DNA of 64,000 nt, taken from positions 372,001 to 436,000 of the forward strand of contig NZ_SCOM01000001.1 of assembly GCF_005508865.1 (NCBI RefSeq), in the 5' to 3' direction. Shown piece by piece: positions 41,483 through 52,000 of this stretch (position 1 is the first letter of the stretch; every line of letters begins with the position of its first letter). Under the pieces are notes generated by a model, which saw nothing but the letters and a program-made list of their open reading frames with translations, was not told where the DNA came from and ran no database searches. This stretch comes from Pseudomonas sp. F(2018). GTDB taxonomy: Bacteria; Pseudomonadota; Gammaproteobacteria; Pseudomonadales; Pseudomonadaceae. The position numbers were made by a program, and so were the translations under genes.

Positions 41483-41932
41483 TCAGAGCGACTGCTGCAA
41501 CTGGTCGCGCAGGGCGACTATCTGGTCCTTGAGGGCGCCGATCTGTTCCAGGGTCAGGCCGCTGGCTTCGAGGATGCAGGCGGGAAACTGCTCGGCCTGC
41601 TGCTGCAGGGAGCGGCCATGCTCGGTCAGGCGCAGCTCCACCACGCGCTCGTCTGCGCTGCTGCGGGTGCGGGTGATGAAGCCCTCGGCTTCCAGGCGCT
41701 TGAGCAGCGGTGTCAGCGAGCCGGGATCGGTCAGCAGGCGCGCGCTGATGTCCCCGACGGTGATGCCGTCGCCTTCCCACAGCACCAGCATGGCCAGGTA
41801 CTGCGGGTAGGTCAGGCCGATGCTCTGCAGCATCGGCTTGTAGGCCTTGGTCATCAGCAGCGAGGTGGAATGCAGGGCGAAGCACAGCTGGTTGTCCAGT
41901 TGCAGGGCGGCGCAGGATTGCGGCTGTTTCAT
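41483..41932 (-). CDS. ohrR: MarR-family organic-peroxide sensor OhrR
   Basis: Winged-helix repressor of 149 residues. Cys17 in LDNQLCFALHS is the conserved peroxide-sensing cysteine. The DNA-binding wing follows TPLLKRLEAEGFITRTRSSADER. Oxidation of Cys17 would release it from the operators upstream of ohr and of itself. Full length. Confidence 0.94.
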   Translation of the reverse strand: MKQPQSCAALQLDNQLCFALHSTSLLMTKAYKPMLQSIGLTYPQYLAMLVLWEGDGITVGDISARLLTDPGSLTPLLKRLEAEGFITRTRSSADERVVELRLTEHGRSLQQQAEQFPACILEASGLTLEQIGALKDQIVALRDQLQQSL

Positions 41933-41962
41933 GGTGGGGCCTCCACTCGATATCTGCGCAAC

Positions 41963-41981
41963 AATTTATCGCGCAAATTAA
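41963..41981 (-). promoter_or_regulatory. Candidate OhrR operator at the ohrR promoter
   Basis: AATTTATCGCGCAAATTAA, read on the minus strand as TTAATTTGCGCGATAAATT, is a third relative of the ohr operators, 31 bases before the ohrR start. It suggests autoregulation. Confidence 0.62.
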
Positions 41982-42010
41982 CATTGAGCAAATTTTGATC
42001 GGCGGGCATG

Positions 42011-42034
42011 AAAAAGGCGCCACTGGGGCGCCTT
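42011..42034 (-). terminator. Terminator after the YkuD gene
   Basis: On the minus strand AAGGCGCC-CCAGT-GGCGCCTT is followed by TTT. It lies 41 bases past the stop of the YkuD-family gene. Confidence 0.8.
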
Positions 42035-42074
42035 GCAGAATTCGGGTCTTTAGCGGGCTAGGCGCAGCAGATCC

Positions 42075-42578
42075 TCAGGGGCGAATCTCGATCAGCGTGC
42101 CGTCCTTCACCAGATCCCACACCTCGCGGATGTCGGCATTGCGCATGGCAATGCAGCCCTCGGTCCAGTCCAGCGTGCTGAAGAACCACTCCGGGTACTC
42201 GTCGTCCAGCGGGGTGCCGTGGATCATGATCATGCCGCCGGCCGACACGCCTTTCTTGCGCGCGTTGGCCGCGTCGCGGGCGTTGGGGTAGGAGATGTGC
42301 ATGGACAGGTTGTACTTGTCGCTGGTCTTGCGCCAGTCGATCCAGTAGAAGCCTTCCGGCGTCTTCAGGTCGCCTTCGCGCACCTTGGCGCCGTCGGGCA
42401 CCTTGCCGAGCGAGATGCGATAGGACTTGAGCACCTCGCCGCGCCCCATCAGGTGCAGCTTGCGCTCGGATTTGACCACCAGCACCTTGTCGATCGCCTT
42501 GCCGCGCAGAGTCGGAGCGGTGGAGGCTTGGGCGAGGCCGATGGAGGTAATGCAGAGTAAGGCGAGCAACCAGCGCAT
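42075..42578 (-). CDS. Exported YkuD-family L,D-transpeptidase-like protein
   Basis: Protein of 167 residues with a signal peptide (MRWLLALLCITSIGLAQA) and a YkuD domain. The catalytic segment is HGTPLD then TEGCIAMRN, with Cys142 as the predicted nucleophile. Such enzymes form 3-3 peptidoglycan cross-links or attach proteins to the wall; short single-domain versions may be amidase- or hydrolase-like. It is divergent from the next gene. Confidence 0.87.
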   Translation of the reverse strand: MRWLLALLCITSIGLAQASTAPTLRGKAIDKVLVVKSERKLHLMGRGEVLKSYRISLGKVPDGAKVREGDLKTPEGFYWIDWRKTSDKYNLSMHISYPNARDAANARKKGVSAGGMIMIHGTPLDDEYPEWFFSTLDWTEGCIAMRNADIREVWDLVKDGTLIEIRP

Positions 42579-42732
42579 TGCGATGTTCCGAGGTATTTCA
42601 GTGTTGGCCCTGATGATTCAGGTGTTATAGCGCGAGAGTCTGCCTATGCCGTGGATGATGTTCAATCCTCGCCAGTCGGATGGTGGGCTGGGTAGGATCA
42701 GCCCCTCGGAACAATCCGCCCAGGAGTAGGCA

Positions 42733-43638
42733 ATGCCCCGACCCAAGCTGTTGCGAGCCCTGGTCCTCGACCCGGCCGACCATCCCCGCGGCCAGGCGCA
42801 TCTGAGCGCGGCCAGTGCGCTGGTGCGGGTCGGCGAGCGCCTGTATGTGGTGGCCGACGACGAGCTGCACCTGGGCCTGTTCAGTCTCGCGGACGAAGGC
42901 CCCGGCCGGCTGGTTCGCCTGTTCGGGGGCGAGCTGCCGGCGCCGAAGGCCGAGCGCAAGGCGGCCAAGCCGGACCTGGAGGCGCTGGCCCTGCTGCCGG
43001 CGCTGCCCGGCCACGCCCAGGGTGCGCTGCTGGCGCTGGGCTCCGGCTCCAAGGCCAATCGCCAGCGCGCGGTGCTGCTGGGGCTGGAGGAGGGCGCGCT
43101 GCCGCGGCAGATCGATCTGACGCCGTTGTACCAGCCGCTGCACCAGCACTTCAGCGACCTGAATATCGAGGGCGGCTTCCTGCTCGGCGAGGATTTCCTG
43201 CTGCTGCAACGCGGCAACCAGGGCCAGGCGGCCAACGCCGCCGTGCGCTACCGCTGGGCCGAGCTGCGTGACTGGCTGCGGGGCGAGGGCCCGCTGCCCA
43301 CGCCGCCGATCATCCAGCCGGTCGAACTCGGCGAGCTGGGTGGCGTGGCCCTGGGCTTTACCGATGGCGCGGCGCTGGCCGACGGGCGCTGGCTATTCAG
43401 CGCCGCGGCGGAGAACACGGCGGACAGCTACAACGACGGTGCCTGCCTGGGCGCCGTGATCGGGCTGGTGGAGCGTGACGGCCGGGTGCGCCGCCTGGCC
43501 GAGCTGGAGGGGCGCTGGAAAGTGGAAGGCATTGCGCTGGATGAGGCGGGCGATCTGCTGCTGGTAACCGACGCGGATGACCCGGCGATGGCGGCCAGCC
43601 TGCTGCACCTGCCTGTGTCAGGGCTTCTGGGTCAGTGA
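42733..43638 (+). CDS. Conserved hypothetical protein, beta-propeller-like (DUF6929 type)
   Basis: Soluble protein of 301 residues without signal peptide. Repeating beta-strand patterns (LVRVGERLYVVADDELHLG, GKWKVEGIALDE-like blades and LLLVTDADDP at the end) suggest a propeller fold similar to phytase-like or YjiK-type proteins. I place it in DUF6929 with moderate confidence. AGGAG precedes the ATG. It ends 21 bases inside the convergent DUF2789 gene. Function unknown. Confidence 0.78.
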   Translation: MPRPKLLRALVLDPADHPRGQAHLSAASALVRVGERLYVVADDELHLGLFSLADEGPGRLVRLFGGELPAPKAERKAAKPDLEALALLPALPGHAQGALLALGSGSKANRQRAVLLGLEEGALPRQIDLTPLYQPLHQHFSDLNIEGGFLLGEDFLLLQRGNQGQAANAAVRYRWAELRDWLRGEGPLPTPPIIQPVELGELGGVALGFTDGAALADGRWLFSAAAENTADSYNDGACLGAVIGLVERDGRVRRLAELEGRWKVEGIALDEAGDLLLVTDADDPAMAASLLHLPVSGLLGQ

Positions 43639-43857
43639 CACGGCCAGTTCGTCGACCTGGATCGCCCAGTCGGAATCGCCCTTGAGCGATTCGGCGAGGA
43701 AGTTGGCCTGGGCCTCGGTCCAGAACGGCGCCTTGGCCAGCTTCTCGCCGTTGGACAGCTGATGGTCGCGGATGAAGGCGGCGATCTCCTCGTTGCTGGA
43801 CGGCAGGCCGAGCTGTTCGAACAGGGTGCGCAGGCTGTGGTGGTTGCTGGTGTCCAT
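43618..43857 (-). CDS. DUF2789 protein
   Basis: Protein of 79 residues, all-helical, starting MDTSNHHSLRTLFEQLGL and ending DSDWAIQVDELAVSLT, the DUF2789 pattern. No signal peptide or membrane segment. GGGAG lies ahead of the ATG. Convergent and overlapping by 21 bases with the upstream propeller-like gene. Function unknown. Confidence 0.85.
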   Translation of the reverse strand: MDTSNHHSLRTLFEQLGLPSSNEEIAAFIRDHQLSNGEKLAKAPFWTEAQANFLAESLKGDSDWAIQVDELAVSLTQKP

Positions 43858-43885
43858 GGCAATGCTCCCTTCGGGTGAGTGGTTA

Positions 43886-44428
43886 CTAACGAGGGCGGAG
43901 CGGAGCCAGCCCCTCGTTGCGCACCGGAAAAAGCTGATCGCGACGGTCGGCGAAATAGCATTCCAGAGTACGTCCGACCGTAGGGAAGGCTAGCTCGTTC
44001 CAGGGGATATCGCGCTCGTGGAACAGCTGTACTTCCAGGCTCTCTTCACCGGCGCAGAAGTCCAGATCGACCAGCTCGGCGCGGAAGAACACATAGAGCT
44101 GGCTGATGTGCGGCAGGTCGAACAGGGTATAGAGGTGCAGGTCGCGCACTCGCGCGCAGGCCTCCTCGTCGGTCTCGCGCATGGCCGCCTCGGCCATGGT
44201 CTCGCCGTTCTCCATGAAGCCGGCCGGCAGCGTCCAGTAGCCACGGCGCGGCTCGATGGCGCGGCGGCACAGTAGCACCTGCTCGCCCCACACCGGCAGG
44301 CAACCGGCGACGATGCGCGGGTTCTGGTAGTGGATGGTCTCGCACTGCGGGCAGACGAAGCGCAGGCGGTTGTCGCCCGTGGGGATGCGCTGCTCCACCG
44401 AACCGCCGCACTGGCTGCAGAATTTCAT
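43886..44428 (-). CDS. Nudix hydrolase with N-terminal zinc ribbon
   Basis: Protein of 180 residues. A zinc ribbon (CSQCGG and CPQC, Cys4/7 and 26/29) precedes a Nudix domain with box GFMENGETMAEAAMRETDEEA. The architecture resembles NudC-type and other NAD- or nucleotide-sugar pyrophosphatases, but it is shorter than NudC. I chose ATG 44428 (MKFCSQCGG). It is divergent from a second Nudix gene only 127 bases away. Confidence 0.87.
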   Translation of the reverse strand: MKFCSQCGGSVEQRIPTGDNRLRFVCPQCETIHYQNPRIVAGCLPVWGEQVLLCRRAIEPRRGYWTLPAGFMENGETMAEAAMRETDEEACARVRDLHLYTLFDLPHISQLYVFFRAELVDLDFCAGEESLEVQLFHERDIPWNELAFPTVGRTLECYFADRRDQLFPVRNEGLAPLRPR

Positions 44429-44555
44429 GCCGGTTTCTCCTGGGTCATCGCCCATGTTGGCGCCAGAAGCATCGCGGCGGCAAGCCGGTGCGATGATGCG
44501 CGGGAGACGCCTTCATGCCATGATGCCCGGCAGACGAGAAGAACCGAGAACAATC

Positions 44556-45164
44556 ATGCTCGACGAGCTCCTGCAGCGCGTGCGCGACCACAGTCCGCGC
44601 ATCCTGGAGACCGACCAGCGCCACCCCGAGGCGGCCGTGCTGGTGCCGCTGACCCGCAGCGACGATCCGGAACTGGTGCTGACCCTGCGCGCCAGCGGCC
44701 TGTCCACCCACGGTGGCGAAGTCGCCTTCCCCGGCGGCCGCCGCGATGCCACCGATCCCGACCTGGCCTTTACCGCCCTGCGCGAGGCAGAGGAAGAAGT
44801 CGGCCTGCCGCCCGGCCTGGTGGAGATGGTCGGTCCGCTCAGCCCGTTGGTGTCGCGCTTCGGCATCCGCGTCACGCCCTGGGTCGGCGTGGTGCCGGAC
44901 TACGTCGAGTACCGCCCCAACGACAGCGAGATCGCCGCGGTGTTCGCCGTGCCGTTGCGCTTCTTCCTCGAGACCCCGCGCGAGGTCACCCACCGTATCG
45001 ATTACGAAGGGCGCAGCTGGTACGTGCCCTGCTACCACTACGACAACTACAAGATCTGGGGCCTGACGGCGGTGATGATCGTCGAGCTGCTGAATGTCGC
45101 GTTCGACGCCGGCATCGACCTGGAGCAGCCGCCGCAGCCCTCGGTAAAGATCATCCGCCTGTGA
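44556..45164 (+). CDS. Nudix hydrolase, CoA pyrophosphatase-like
   Basis: Protein of 202 residues with the CoA-type motif [16 protein letters not shown] followed by the Nudix box ([14 protein letters not shown]). Members of this group cut CoA or oxidised CoA to 3',5'-ADP and phosphopantetheine. The ATG at 44556 gives a compact N-terminus; other in-frame starts upstream have no support. It is followed after 10 bases by the gamma-carbonic anhydrase gene. Confidence 0.88.
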   Translation: MLDELLQRVRDHSPRILETDQRHPEAAVLVPLTRSDDPELVLTLRASGLSTHGGEVAFPGGRRDATDPDLAFTALREAEEEVGLPPGLVEMVGPLSPLVSRFGIRVTPWVGVVPDYVEYRPNDSEIAAVFAVPLRFFLETPREVTHRIDYEGRSWYVPCYHYDNYKIWGLTAVMIVELLNVAFDAGIDLEQPPQPSVKIIRL

Positions 45165-45174
45165 GGAGCTACCA

Positions 45175-45699
45175 ATGAAATACCGCCTGGGCGATGCCCG
45201 CGTGGAGGCCCACCCGGAAAGCTGGATCGCCCCGACCGCGGCAGTGGTCGGCAAGGTGCGCTTGGAAAAAGGCGCCAGCGTCTGGTTCGGCGCCGTGCTG
45301 CGCGGTGACAACGAACTGATCCATATCGGCGAGAACAGCAACGTGCAGGACGGCACCGTGATGCACACCGACATGGGCTTCCCGCTGACCCTCGGCACGG
45401 GCGTCACCGTCGGCCATAACGTGATGATGCACGGCTGCACGGTGGACGATTACAGCCTGATCGGCATCAACGCGGTGATCCTCAACGGCGCCAAAATCGG
45501 CAAGTACTGCATCATCGGCGCCAACAGCCTGATCCCCGAGGGCAAGGTCATCCCCGACGGCAGCCTGGTGATGGGCAGCCCGGGCAAGGTGGTGCGCGAG
45601 CTCACCGAGCAGCAGAAGAAGATGCTCGAAGGCAGTGCCGCCCATTACGTGCACAACGCCCAGCGCTACGCTCGCGACCTGGTCGAGGACGACGCGTGA
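45175..45699 (+). CDS. Gamma-carbonic-anhydrase-like hexapeptide-repeat protein
   Basis: Left-handed beta-helix protein of 174 residues (YrdA/PaaY group). Zinc histidines are in VMHTDMG and VGHNVMMHG. The C-terminal helix packs on the trimer. Activity as carbonic anhydrase or as acyl-CoA thioesterase is known for different relatives. AGGAG is well placed. It overlaps the DUF1289 start by 4 bases (GTGA). Confidence 0.9.
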   Translation: MKYRLGDARVEAHPESWIAPTAAVVGKVRLEKGASVWFGAVLRGDNELIHIGENSNVQDGTVMHTDMGFPLTLGTGVTVGHNVMMHGCTVDDYSLIGINAVILNGAKIGKYCIIGANSLIPEGKVIPDGSLVMGSPGKVVRELTEQQKKMLEGSAAHYVHNAQRYARDLVEDDA

Positions 45700-45902
45700 G
45701 CGAAGAGCGCCCGGTCAAGTCGCCCTGCGTCAGTGTCTGCGCGCTGGACGACCACGACATCTGCATCGGTTGCCAGCGCACGGCGGACGAGATCACCCGC
45801 TGGGGCCGCATGAGCAACGACGAGCGCCGTGAAGTGCTGCAGCACTGCATCGAGCGCACCCGCGCCGCCGGGCAGTTCCTGCAGCAGCCGGAACGCCCCT
45901 GA
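45696..45902 (+). CDS. Small DUF1289 protein, four cysteines
   Basis: Protein of 68 residues with the DUF1289 pattern [27 protein letters not shown]. The four Cys (11, 15, 23, 26) probably bind one metal or cluster. GTG start overlaps the carbonic anhydrase stop. Function unknown; it is often next to such genes in Pseudomonas. Confidence 0.88.
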   Translation: MSEERPVKSPCVSVCALDDHDICIGCQRTADEITRWGRMSNDERREVLQHCIERTRAAGQFLQQPERP

Positions 45903-45933
45903 TTCCCTTTCTCCCTTCTCCGAGGACATCCGC

Positions 45934-47115
45934 ATGCCCCGTATCGGTACCCCCTTGTCGCCTACCGCGACCCGCGTCCTGCTCTGTGGCTCCGGCGAGC
46001 TGGGCAAGGAAGTGGTGATCGAGCTGCAGCGCCTGGGCTGCGAGGTGATCGCCGTCGACCGCTACGCCGACGCCCCGGCCATGCAGGTGGCGCATCGCAG
46101 CCATGTGATCAGCATGCTCGACGGCGCCGCCCTGCGCGCGGTGATCGAGGCGGAGAAACCGCACTACATCGTGCCGGAGATCGAGGCCATCGCCACCGAT
46201 ACCCTGGTCGAGCTGGAGGCTGAAGGCTTCACCGTGGTGCCTACTGCGCGCGCCGCCAAGCTGACCATGAACCGCGAGGGCATCCGCCGCCTGGCCGCCG
46301 AAGAGCTGGGCCTGCCGACCTCGCCCTACCACTTTGCCGATACCTATGAGGCCTATGCCGAGGCGGTGCAGGCGGTCGGCTATCCCTGCGTGGTCAAGCC
46401 GATCATGAGCTCCTCCGGCAAGGGCCAGAGCGTGCTGAAGAGCGACGCCGACCTGCGAGCTGCCTGGGATTACGCCCAGGAAGGCGGGCGGGCCGGCAAG
46501 GGGCGGGTGATCGTCGAGGGCTTTATCGACTTCGATTACGAGATCACCCTGCTCACCGTGCGCCACATCGGCGGCACCTCGTTCTGCGCGCCGGTTGGCC
46601 ACCGTCAGGTCAAGGGCGACTACCGCGAGTCCTGGCAGCCCCAGGCGATGAGCGCCAAGGCCCTGGCCGCGTCCGAGCGCGTGGCGCTGGCGGTTACCGA
46701 GGCCCTCGGTGGCCGCGGCCTGTTCGGCGTGGAGCTGTTCGTCAGAGGCGATCAGGTGTGGTTCAGCGAAGTCTCGCCGCGACCCCACGACACCGGCCTG
46801 GTCACCCTGATCTCCCAGGACCTGTCCGAGTTCGCCCTGCACGCACGGGCCATTCTCGGCCTGCCGATCCCGAGCATTCGCCAGTTCGGCCCGTCCGCCT
46901 CCTCGGTGATCCTGGTCGAGGGCGAGTCGCGCCAGGTGGCCTTCGCCAACCTCGGCGCGGCCCTGGCCGAGCCCGATACCGCGCTGCGCCTGTTCGGCAA
47001 GCCAGAGGTCAGCGGCCAGCGGCGCATGGGCGTGACCTTGGCTCGCGACGAGAGCATTGAGGCGGCGCGCGCCAAGGCCATGCGCGCGTCCGAGGCGGTC
47101 AAGGTCGAGCTGTGA
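45934..47115 (+). CDS. purT: Formate-dependent phosphoribosylglycinamide formyltransferase
   Basis: ATP-grasp enzyme of 393 residues that formylates GAR with formate and ATP, an alternative to PurN in purine synthesis. It shows [12 protein letters not shown], the ATP-grasp motif [12 protein letters not shown] and the metal-binding region [11 protein letters not shown] chose ATG 45934 (MPRIGTPLS), which gives the usual length. The SGNH hydrolase gene overlaps its stop by 4 bases (GTGA). Confidence 0.96.
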   Translation: MPRIGTPLSPTATRVLLCGSGELGKEVVIELQRLGCEVIAVDRYADAPAMQVAHRSHVISMLDGAALRAVIEAEKPHYIVPEIEAIATDTLVELEAEGFTVVPTARAAKLTMNREGIRRLAAEELGLPTSPYHFADTYEAYAEAVQAVGYPCVVKPIMSSSGKGQSVLKSDADLRAAWDYAQEGGRAGKGRVIVEGFIDFDYEITLLTVRHIGGTSFCAPVGHRQVKGDYRESWQPQAMSAKALAASERVALAVTEALGGRGLFGVELFVRGDQVWFSEVSPRPHDTGLVTLISQDLSEFALHARAILGLPIPSIRQFGPSASSVILVEGESRQVAFANLGAALAEPDTALRLFGKPEVSGQRRMGVTLARDESIEAARAKAMRASEAVKVEL

Positions 47116-47840
47116 GCTGCCTGCGCGCCGGGCTGTGGTGGGGGCTGCTGCTGGCCCTGGCACCGATTGCCCTGCCGCAGGCCCTGTGGACCCGGCGCAC
47201 GGCGCTGCGTCTGCCGCCCGCCGAGGGCGCGCAGAGCGGCCTGGCCGGGCCGGAGCAGGGCGGTGAGCCGCTGCGTCTGCTGCTGATCGGTGAATCGACG
47301 GTGGCCGGTGTCGGTGTAGAAGCCCAGGAAGTCGCGTTGGCCGGGCAGCTGGCTCAGGCGTTGTCTGCGCGCCTGCAGCGCCCGGTGGCCTGGCGTGCCT
47401 GCGGCGAGAACGGCATCACCGCCAATGAGGTCTGCGAGCGCCTGCTGCCGCTGGCCCTGAGCGAGCCGGCGGACCTGGTGCTGCTGGTGTTCGGCGTCAA
47501 CGACACCACCCATCTCAGCTCGTTGAGCCGCTGGGAAAATGCCTTGCGGAGCCTGAGCCAGCGCATGACGGCCCATGGCTGCCGCGTGGTATTCACCGGG
47601 GTGCCGCCGATCCAGCACTTCAGTGCCTTGCCCTGGCTGCTGCGCCGCCTGCTTGGGCTGCGCGCCGGACTGCTGGATGCCGAGCTGCGCCGCATCAGCG
47701 CGCAGGAGCGGGCGCAGTACGCGCGGCTGGAGCTGCAGTTTGCCGATGACTATCTGGCGCGGGACGGTTATCACCCGTCGGCGCTGGGCTATCGGGTGTG
47801 GGGCGAGGGGCTGGCCGAGCTGATCACTCGCTCGGCCTGA
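47112..47840 (+). CDS. SGNH-type esterase with N-terminal membrane anchor
   Basis: Protein of 242 residues. A hydrophobic N-terminus ([16 protein letters not shown]) is followed by an SGNH/GDSL hydrolase domain: catalytic Ser in IGESTVAG, Asn in FGVNDT and Asp-His in DGYHPS. Substrate unknown (esterase, thioesterase or carbohydrate deacetylase). GTG start coupled to purT. It ends 17 bases inside the convergent CorC-like gene. Confidence 0.85.
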   Translation: MSCLRAGLWWGLLLALAPIALPQALWTRRTALRLPPAEGAQSGLAGPEQGGEPLRLLLIGESTVAGVGVEAQEVALAGQLAQALSARLQRPVAWRACGENGITANEVCERLLPLALSEPADLVLLVFGVNDTTHLSSLSRWENALRSLSQRMTAHGCRVVFTGVPPIQHFSALPWLLRRLLGLRAGLLDAELRRISAQERAQYARLELQFADDYLARDGYHPSALGYRVWGEGLAELITRSA

Positions 47841-48726
47841 GGCGCGTCTGCCACAGGCGCACGCTCTTTACCCGGTTCTCGCTGGATTCGAGGATTTCCA
47901 GGCGATACGGGCCGATCTTCAGGCATACCGGGCTGTCCGGAATGGTTTCCAGCGCCTCGGTGACCAGGCCGTTGAGGGTCTTGGGGCCCTCGCTGGGCAG
48001 GTGCCAGCCCAGGGCCTTGTTGATCTCGCGGATGCTGGCCGCGCCATCGATGATCTGCGAGCCGTCTTCCTGGGGCAGGATGTCCGGGTTGCCGGCGCCT
48101 TCGACATGGCTGAAGTCGCCGATGATCTCGTCCAGCAGGTCTTCCAGGGTGACGATGCCCTGCACGTCGCCGTACTCGTCGACCACCAGGCCGAGGCGGC
48201 GCTTTTCCTTCTGGAAGTTCACCAACTGGGTCGCCAGCGGCGTGCCCTCGGGCACGAAGTAGGGCGGTTGGCAGCAGGCCAGCAGGGTGGCGTGGCTCAG
48301 GCGGTTCTGCGTCAGCAGCACGGCCAGGCGGCGCATGTGCACGATGCCCTGGATCTGGTTGATGTCGCCGCGGTACACCGGCAGCCGGGTATGGCTGACG
48401 CCGCGCAGCTGCTCGATCAGCTGCGGCAGCTCGTCGTCCAGGTCGATGCCGGTGACTTCGCTGCGCGGGATCATGATGTCGTCCACCGTGACCTTTTCCA
48501 GCTCCAGCAGCTGCAGCAGGGCGCGCTGGCGTTGCTGGCGCTCTTCCTGGGCGTCGCCATTGCGCGGCGCGCGCCGGCGCTCGTGCCGCGGCGCGCCGGC
48601 GGCACGGGCTGCGCGGCTGGTGCGGCGCAAGGGCAGAGGCAGCAGGTTGCGTTCGCGCAGCAGCAACAGGCCGCCGATCAACAGGATCAGCGTGCCGAGC
48701 CACCACTCGTAGGGGGCGAGAGTCAT
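47824..48726 (-). CDS. CorC/HlyC-like CBS protein lacking the DUF21 membrane domain
   Basis: Protein of 300 residues with two CBS domains (VDDIMIPRSEVTGI, VVDEYGDVQGIVTLEDLLDEIIGD) and a C-terminal CorC_HlyC domain. Full-length relatives have a DUF21/CNNM domain of three to four membrane helices first. Here there is only one helix (about residues 8-23) and an Arg/Ala-rich linker (residues 34-70). E. coli CorC also lacks DUF21 but has no such helix. Role in magnesium/cobalt handling is family inference. The CcsA-like gene lies 4 bases upstream. Confidence 0.85.
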   Translation of the reverse strand: MTLAPYEWWLGTLILLIGGLLLLRERNLLPLPLRRTSRAARAAGAPRHERRRAPRNGDAQEERQQRQRALLQLLELEKVTVDDIMIPRSEVTGIDLDDELPQLIEQLRGVSHTRLPVYRGDINQIQGIVHMRRLAVLLTQNRLSHATLLACCQPPYFVPEGTPLATQLVNFQKEKRRLGLVVDEYGDVQGIVTLEDLLDEIIGDFSHVEGAGNPDILPQEDGSQIIDGAASIREINKALGWHLPSEGPKTLNGLVTEALETIPDSPVCLKIGPYRLEILESSENRVKSVRLWQTRLRPSE

Positions 48727-48730
48727 GGGG

Positions 48731-49531
48731 TCAGATATGCAGGATGAATTCGCGGACCAGCTTGCTGCCGAAGTAGGCCAGCATCAGCAGGCAGAAGCCG
48801 GCCAGGGTCCAGCGGATCGCCTTGTGCCCGCGCCAGCCGAGCTGGTGGCGGCCCCACAGCAGCACGGCGAACACCAGCCAGGCCAGACACGACAGCAGGG
48901 TCTTGTGCGCCAGGTGCTGGGCCAGCAGGTTGTCGACGAACACCCAGCCGGACAGCAGCGACAGCGACAGCAGCAGCCAGCCTGCCCAGAGGAAGCCGAA
49001 CAGCAGGCTCTCCATGGTCTGCAGCGGCGGGAAATTGCGGATCAGCCCCGACGGATGCTTGTGCTTGAGCTGGTGGTCCTGCAGCGACAGCAGCAGCGAC
49101 TGGAACATGGCGATGGTCAGCAGGCCGTAGGCCAGGATCGACAGCAGGATGTGGGCGAGAATGCCCGGCTCCTCGTTGATCGGCTGGCTGGTGCCGGCCG
49201 GGGCGAACTGCGCCAGCAGCACGGTCAGCGCGCCCAGCGGGAACAGCGGCAGCAGCAGGTTCTCCACCGGGATGCGCGTCGTGCCGATCAGGATCAGCGC
49301 GATTACCGCGCAGGCGATCAGGCTGGAGGCGTTGAAGAAGTCCAGATTGAGGCCGGCGCCCGGCAGCAGCTGGATGCCCAGGCTGAAGATGTGGGCGATC
49401 AGGGCGAGGCCGCCGAGCAGGCCGAGCAGGCGCTTGTCCGGAGCCTGGCGGCGGCCGAAGCGCAATCCCTGGTAGAAAGTGGCGCCGGCATAGAGGCCGG
49501 CGGCGGCGAGACTGGGCAGCAGAGGGTGCAT
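48731..49531 (-). CDS. CcsA/YpjD-like inner-membrane cytochrome-assembly protein
   Basis: Protein of 266 residues with about eight membrane helices and the CytC_asm pattern (INEEPGILAHILLSILAYGLL, HKTLLSCLAWLVFAVLLWGRHQLGWRG). Relatives handle haem in c-type cytochrome maturation, but in Pseudomonas this gene is a stand-alone neighbour of ffh with no proven role. I chose ATG 49531 (MHPLLPSLAAAGLY). Divergent from ffh. Confidence 0.87.
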   Translation of the reverse strand: MHPLLPSLAAAGLYAGATFYQGLRFGRRQAPDKRLLGLLGGLALIAHIFSLGIQLLPGAGLNLDFFNASSLIACAVIALILIGTTRIPVENLLLPLFPLGALTVLLAQFAPAGTSQPINEEPGILAHILLSILAYGLLTIAMFQSLLLSLQDHQLKHKHPSGLIRNFPPLQTMESLLFGFLWAGWLLLSLSLLSGWVFVDNLLAQHLAHKTLLSCLAWLVFAVLLWGRHQLGWRGHKAIRWTLAGFCLLMLAYFGSKLVREFILHI

Positions 49532-49673
49532 AAATCCGTGTATGGCGGGGCCCGAAAGGCCGTGAGTGTGGCACACAAGACGCATTTCACGAAAGACCGC
49601 CGGCGGTGTCGGTGGCCCCACCTCTTGGTTATACTCCGCGGCTTGCTGCAAGCCCCGGCTCAAAGGAAAGCGC

Positions 49674-51047
<1,374 letters not shown>

Positions 51048-51080
51048 GCCCGGGGCCGATGGGTGGCCCGAAAAAGAGAT

Positions 51081-51108
51081 TTGCAAATAGCCGGATAATC
51101 CTTAGAAT
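51081..51108 (+). promoter_or_regulatory. Promoter of the rpsP operon
   Basis: TTGCAA (51081-51086), 16-base spacer, TAGAAT (51103-51108). The leader to rpsP is about 67 bases and pyrimidine-rich. Confidence 0.7.
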
Positions 51109-51181
51109 ATGCGGCCTTTCGGGCCTAGGCCCATTAAAGTGTGTGCCTTTTAGTTAGCACCGATTACAGGAACGAAGTTCA

Positions 51182-51433
51182 ATGGTAACCATCCGTCTTG
51201 CTCGTGGCGGCTCCAAGAAGCGCCCCTTCTACCACCTGACCGTGACCAACAGCCGCAATGCGCGCGATGGTCGCTTTGTTGAGCGCATCGGTTTCTTCAA
51301 CCCGGTCGCCACTGGTGCCGAAGTGAAGCTCTCCGTGAACCAAGAGCGCGCTACCTACTGGCTGAGCCAGGGCGCCCAGCCGTCTGAGCGCGTTGCTCAG
51401 CTGCTGAAGGAAGCTGCCAAGGCTGCTGCCTAA
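51182..51433 (+). CDS. rpsP: 30S ribosomal protein S16
   Basis: Protein of 83 residues, [32 protein letters not shown], the standard S16 start. First gene of the rpsP-rimM-trmD-rplS operon, which couples ribosomal proteins to rRNA maturation and tRNA modification. It is preceded by AGGAACG. Confidence 0.98.
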   Translation: MVTIRLARGGSKKRPFYHLTVTNSRNARDGRFVERIGFFNPVATGAEVKLSVNQERATYWLSQGAQPSERVAQLLKEAAKAAA

Positions 51434-51438
51434 GCAAT

Positions 51439-51972
51439 ATGAACGCTACGCCGTCCGCTGAGGACCTGATCGTCCTCGGCAAGATCACTTCGGTGCACGG
51501 CGTGCGTGGGGAAGTGAAGATTTATTCCTTCACCGACCCGATCGACAACCTGCTCGATTACAGCCCCTGGACGCTCAAGCGCGAGGGTGAGGTCAAGCAG
51601 GTGGAGCTGGTCAGCGGTCGCCTCCAGGGCAAAGTCCTGGTGGCCAAGCTCAAGGGGCTCGATGACCGCGAGGTAGCACGTACCTTCGCGGGTTTCGACA
51701 TTTGCGTGCCGCGTGCACTGCTGCCCGACCTGGATGACGGCGAGTTCTACTGGCACCAGCTGGAAGGACTGAAGGTGATCGATCTGCAAGGGCAACTGCT
51801 CGGGCGCCTCGATCATCTGCTGGAGACCGGCGCCAACGATGTGATGGTGGTCAAGCCCTGTCCGGGCAGTCTGGATGATCGCGAGCGCCTGCTGCCCTAT
51901 ACCGAGCAGTGCGTGCAGCAGGTCGACCTGGCCGCCGGCGAGATGCGGGTGGACTGGGACGCGGATTTCTGA
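51439..51972 (+). CDS. rimM: Ribosome maturation factor RimM
   Basis: Protein of 177 residues with an N-terminal RimM domain (LGKITSVHGVRGEVKIYSFTDP) and a C-terminal PRC-barrel (YWHQLEGLKVI). It binds S19 in 30S head assembly. Only 5 bases separate it from rpsP. Confidence 0.96.
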   Translation: MNATPSAEDLIVLGKITSVHGVRGEVKIYSFTDPIDNLLDYSPWTLKREGEVKQVELVSGRLQGKVLVAKLKGLDDREVARTFAGFDICVPRALLPDLDDGEFYWHQLEGLKVIDLQGQLLGRLDHLLETGANDVMVVKPCPGSLDDRERLLPYTEQCVQQVDLAAGEMRVDWDADF

Positions 51973-52000
51973 GCCCCTGGCTCTTGCCTGAGCGAGCGCC

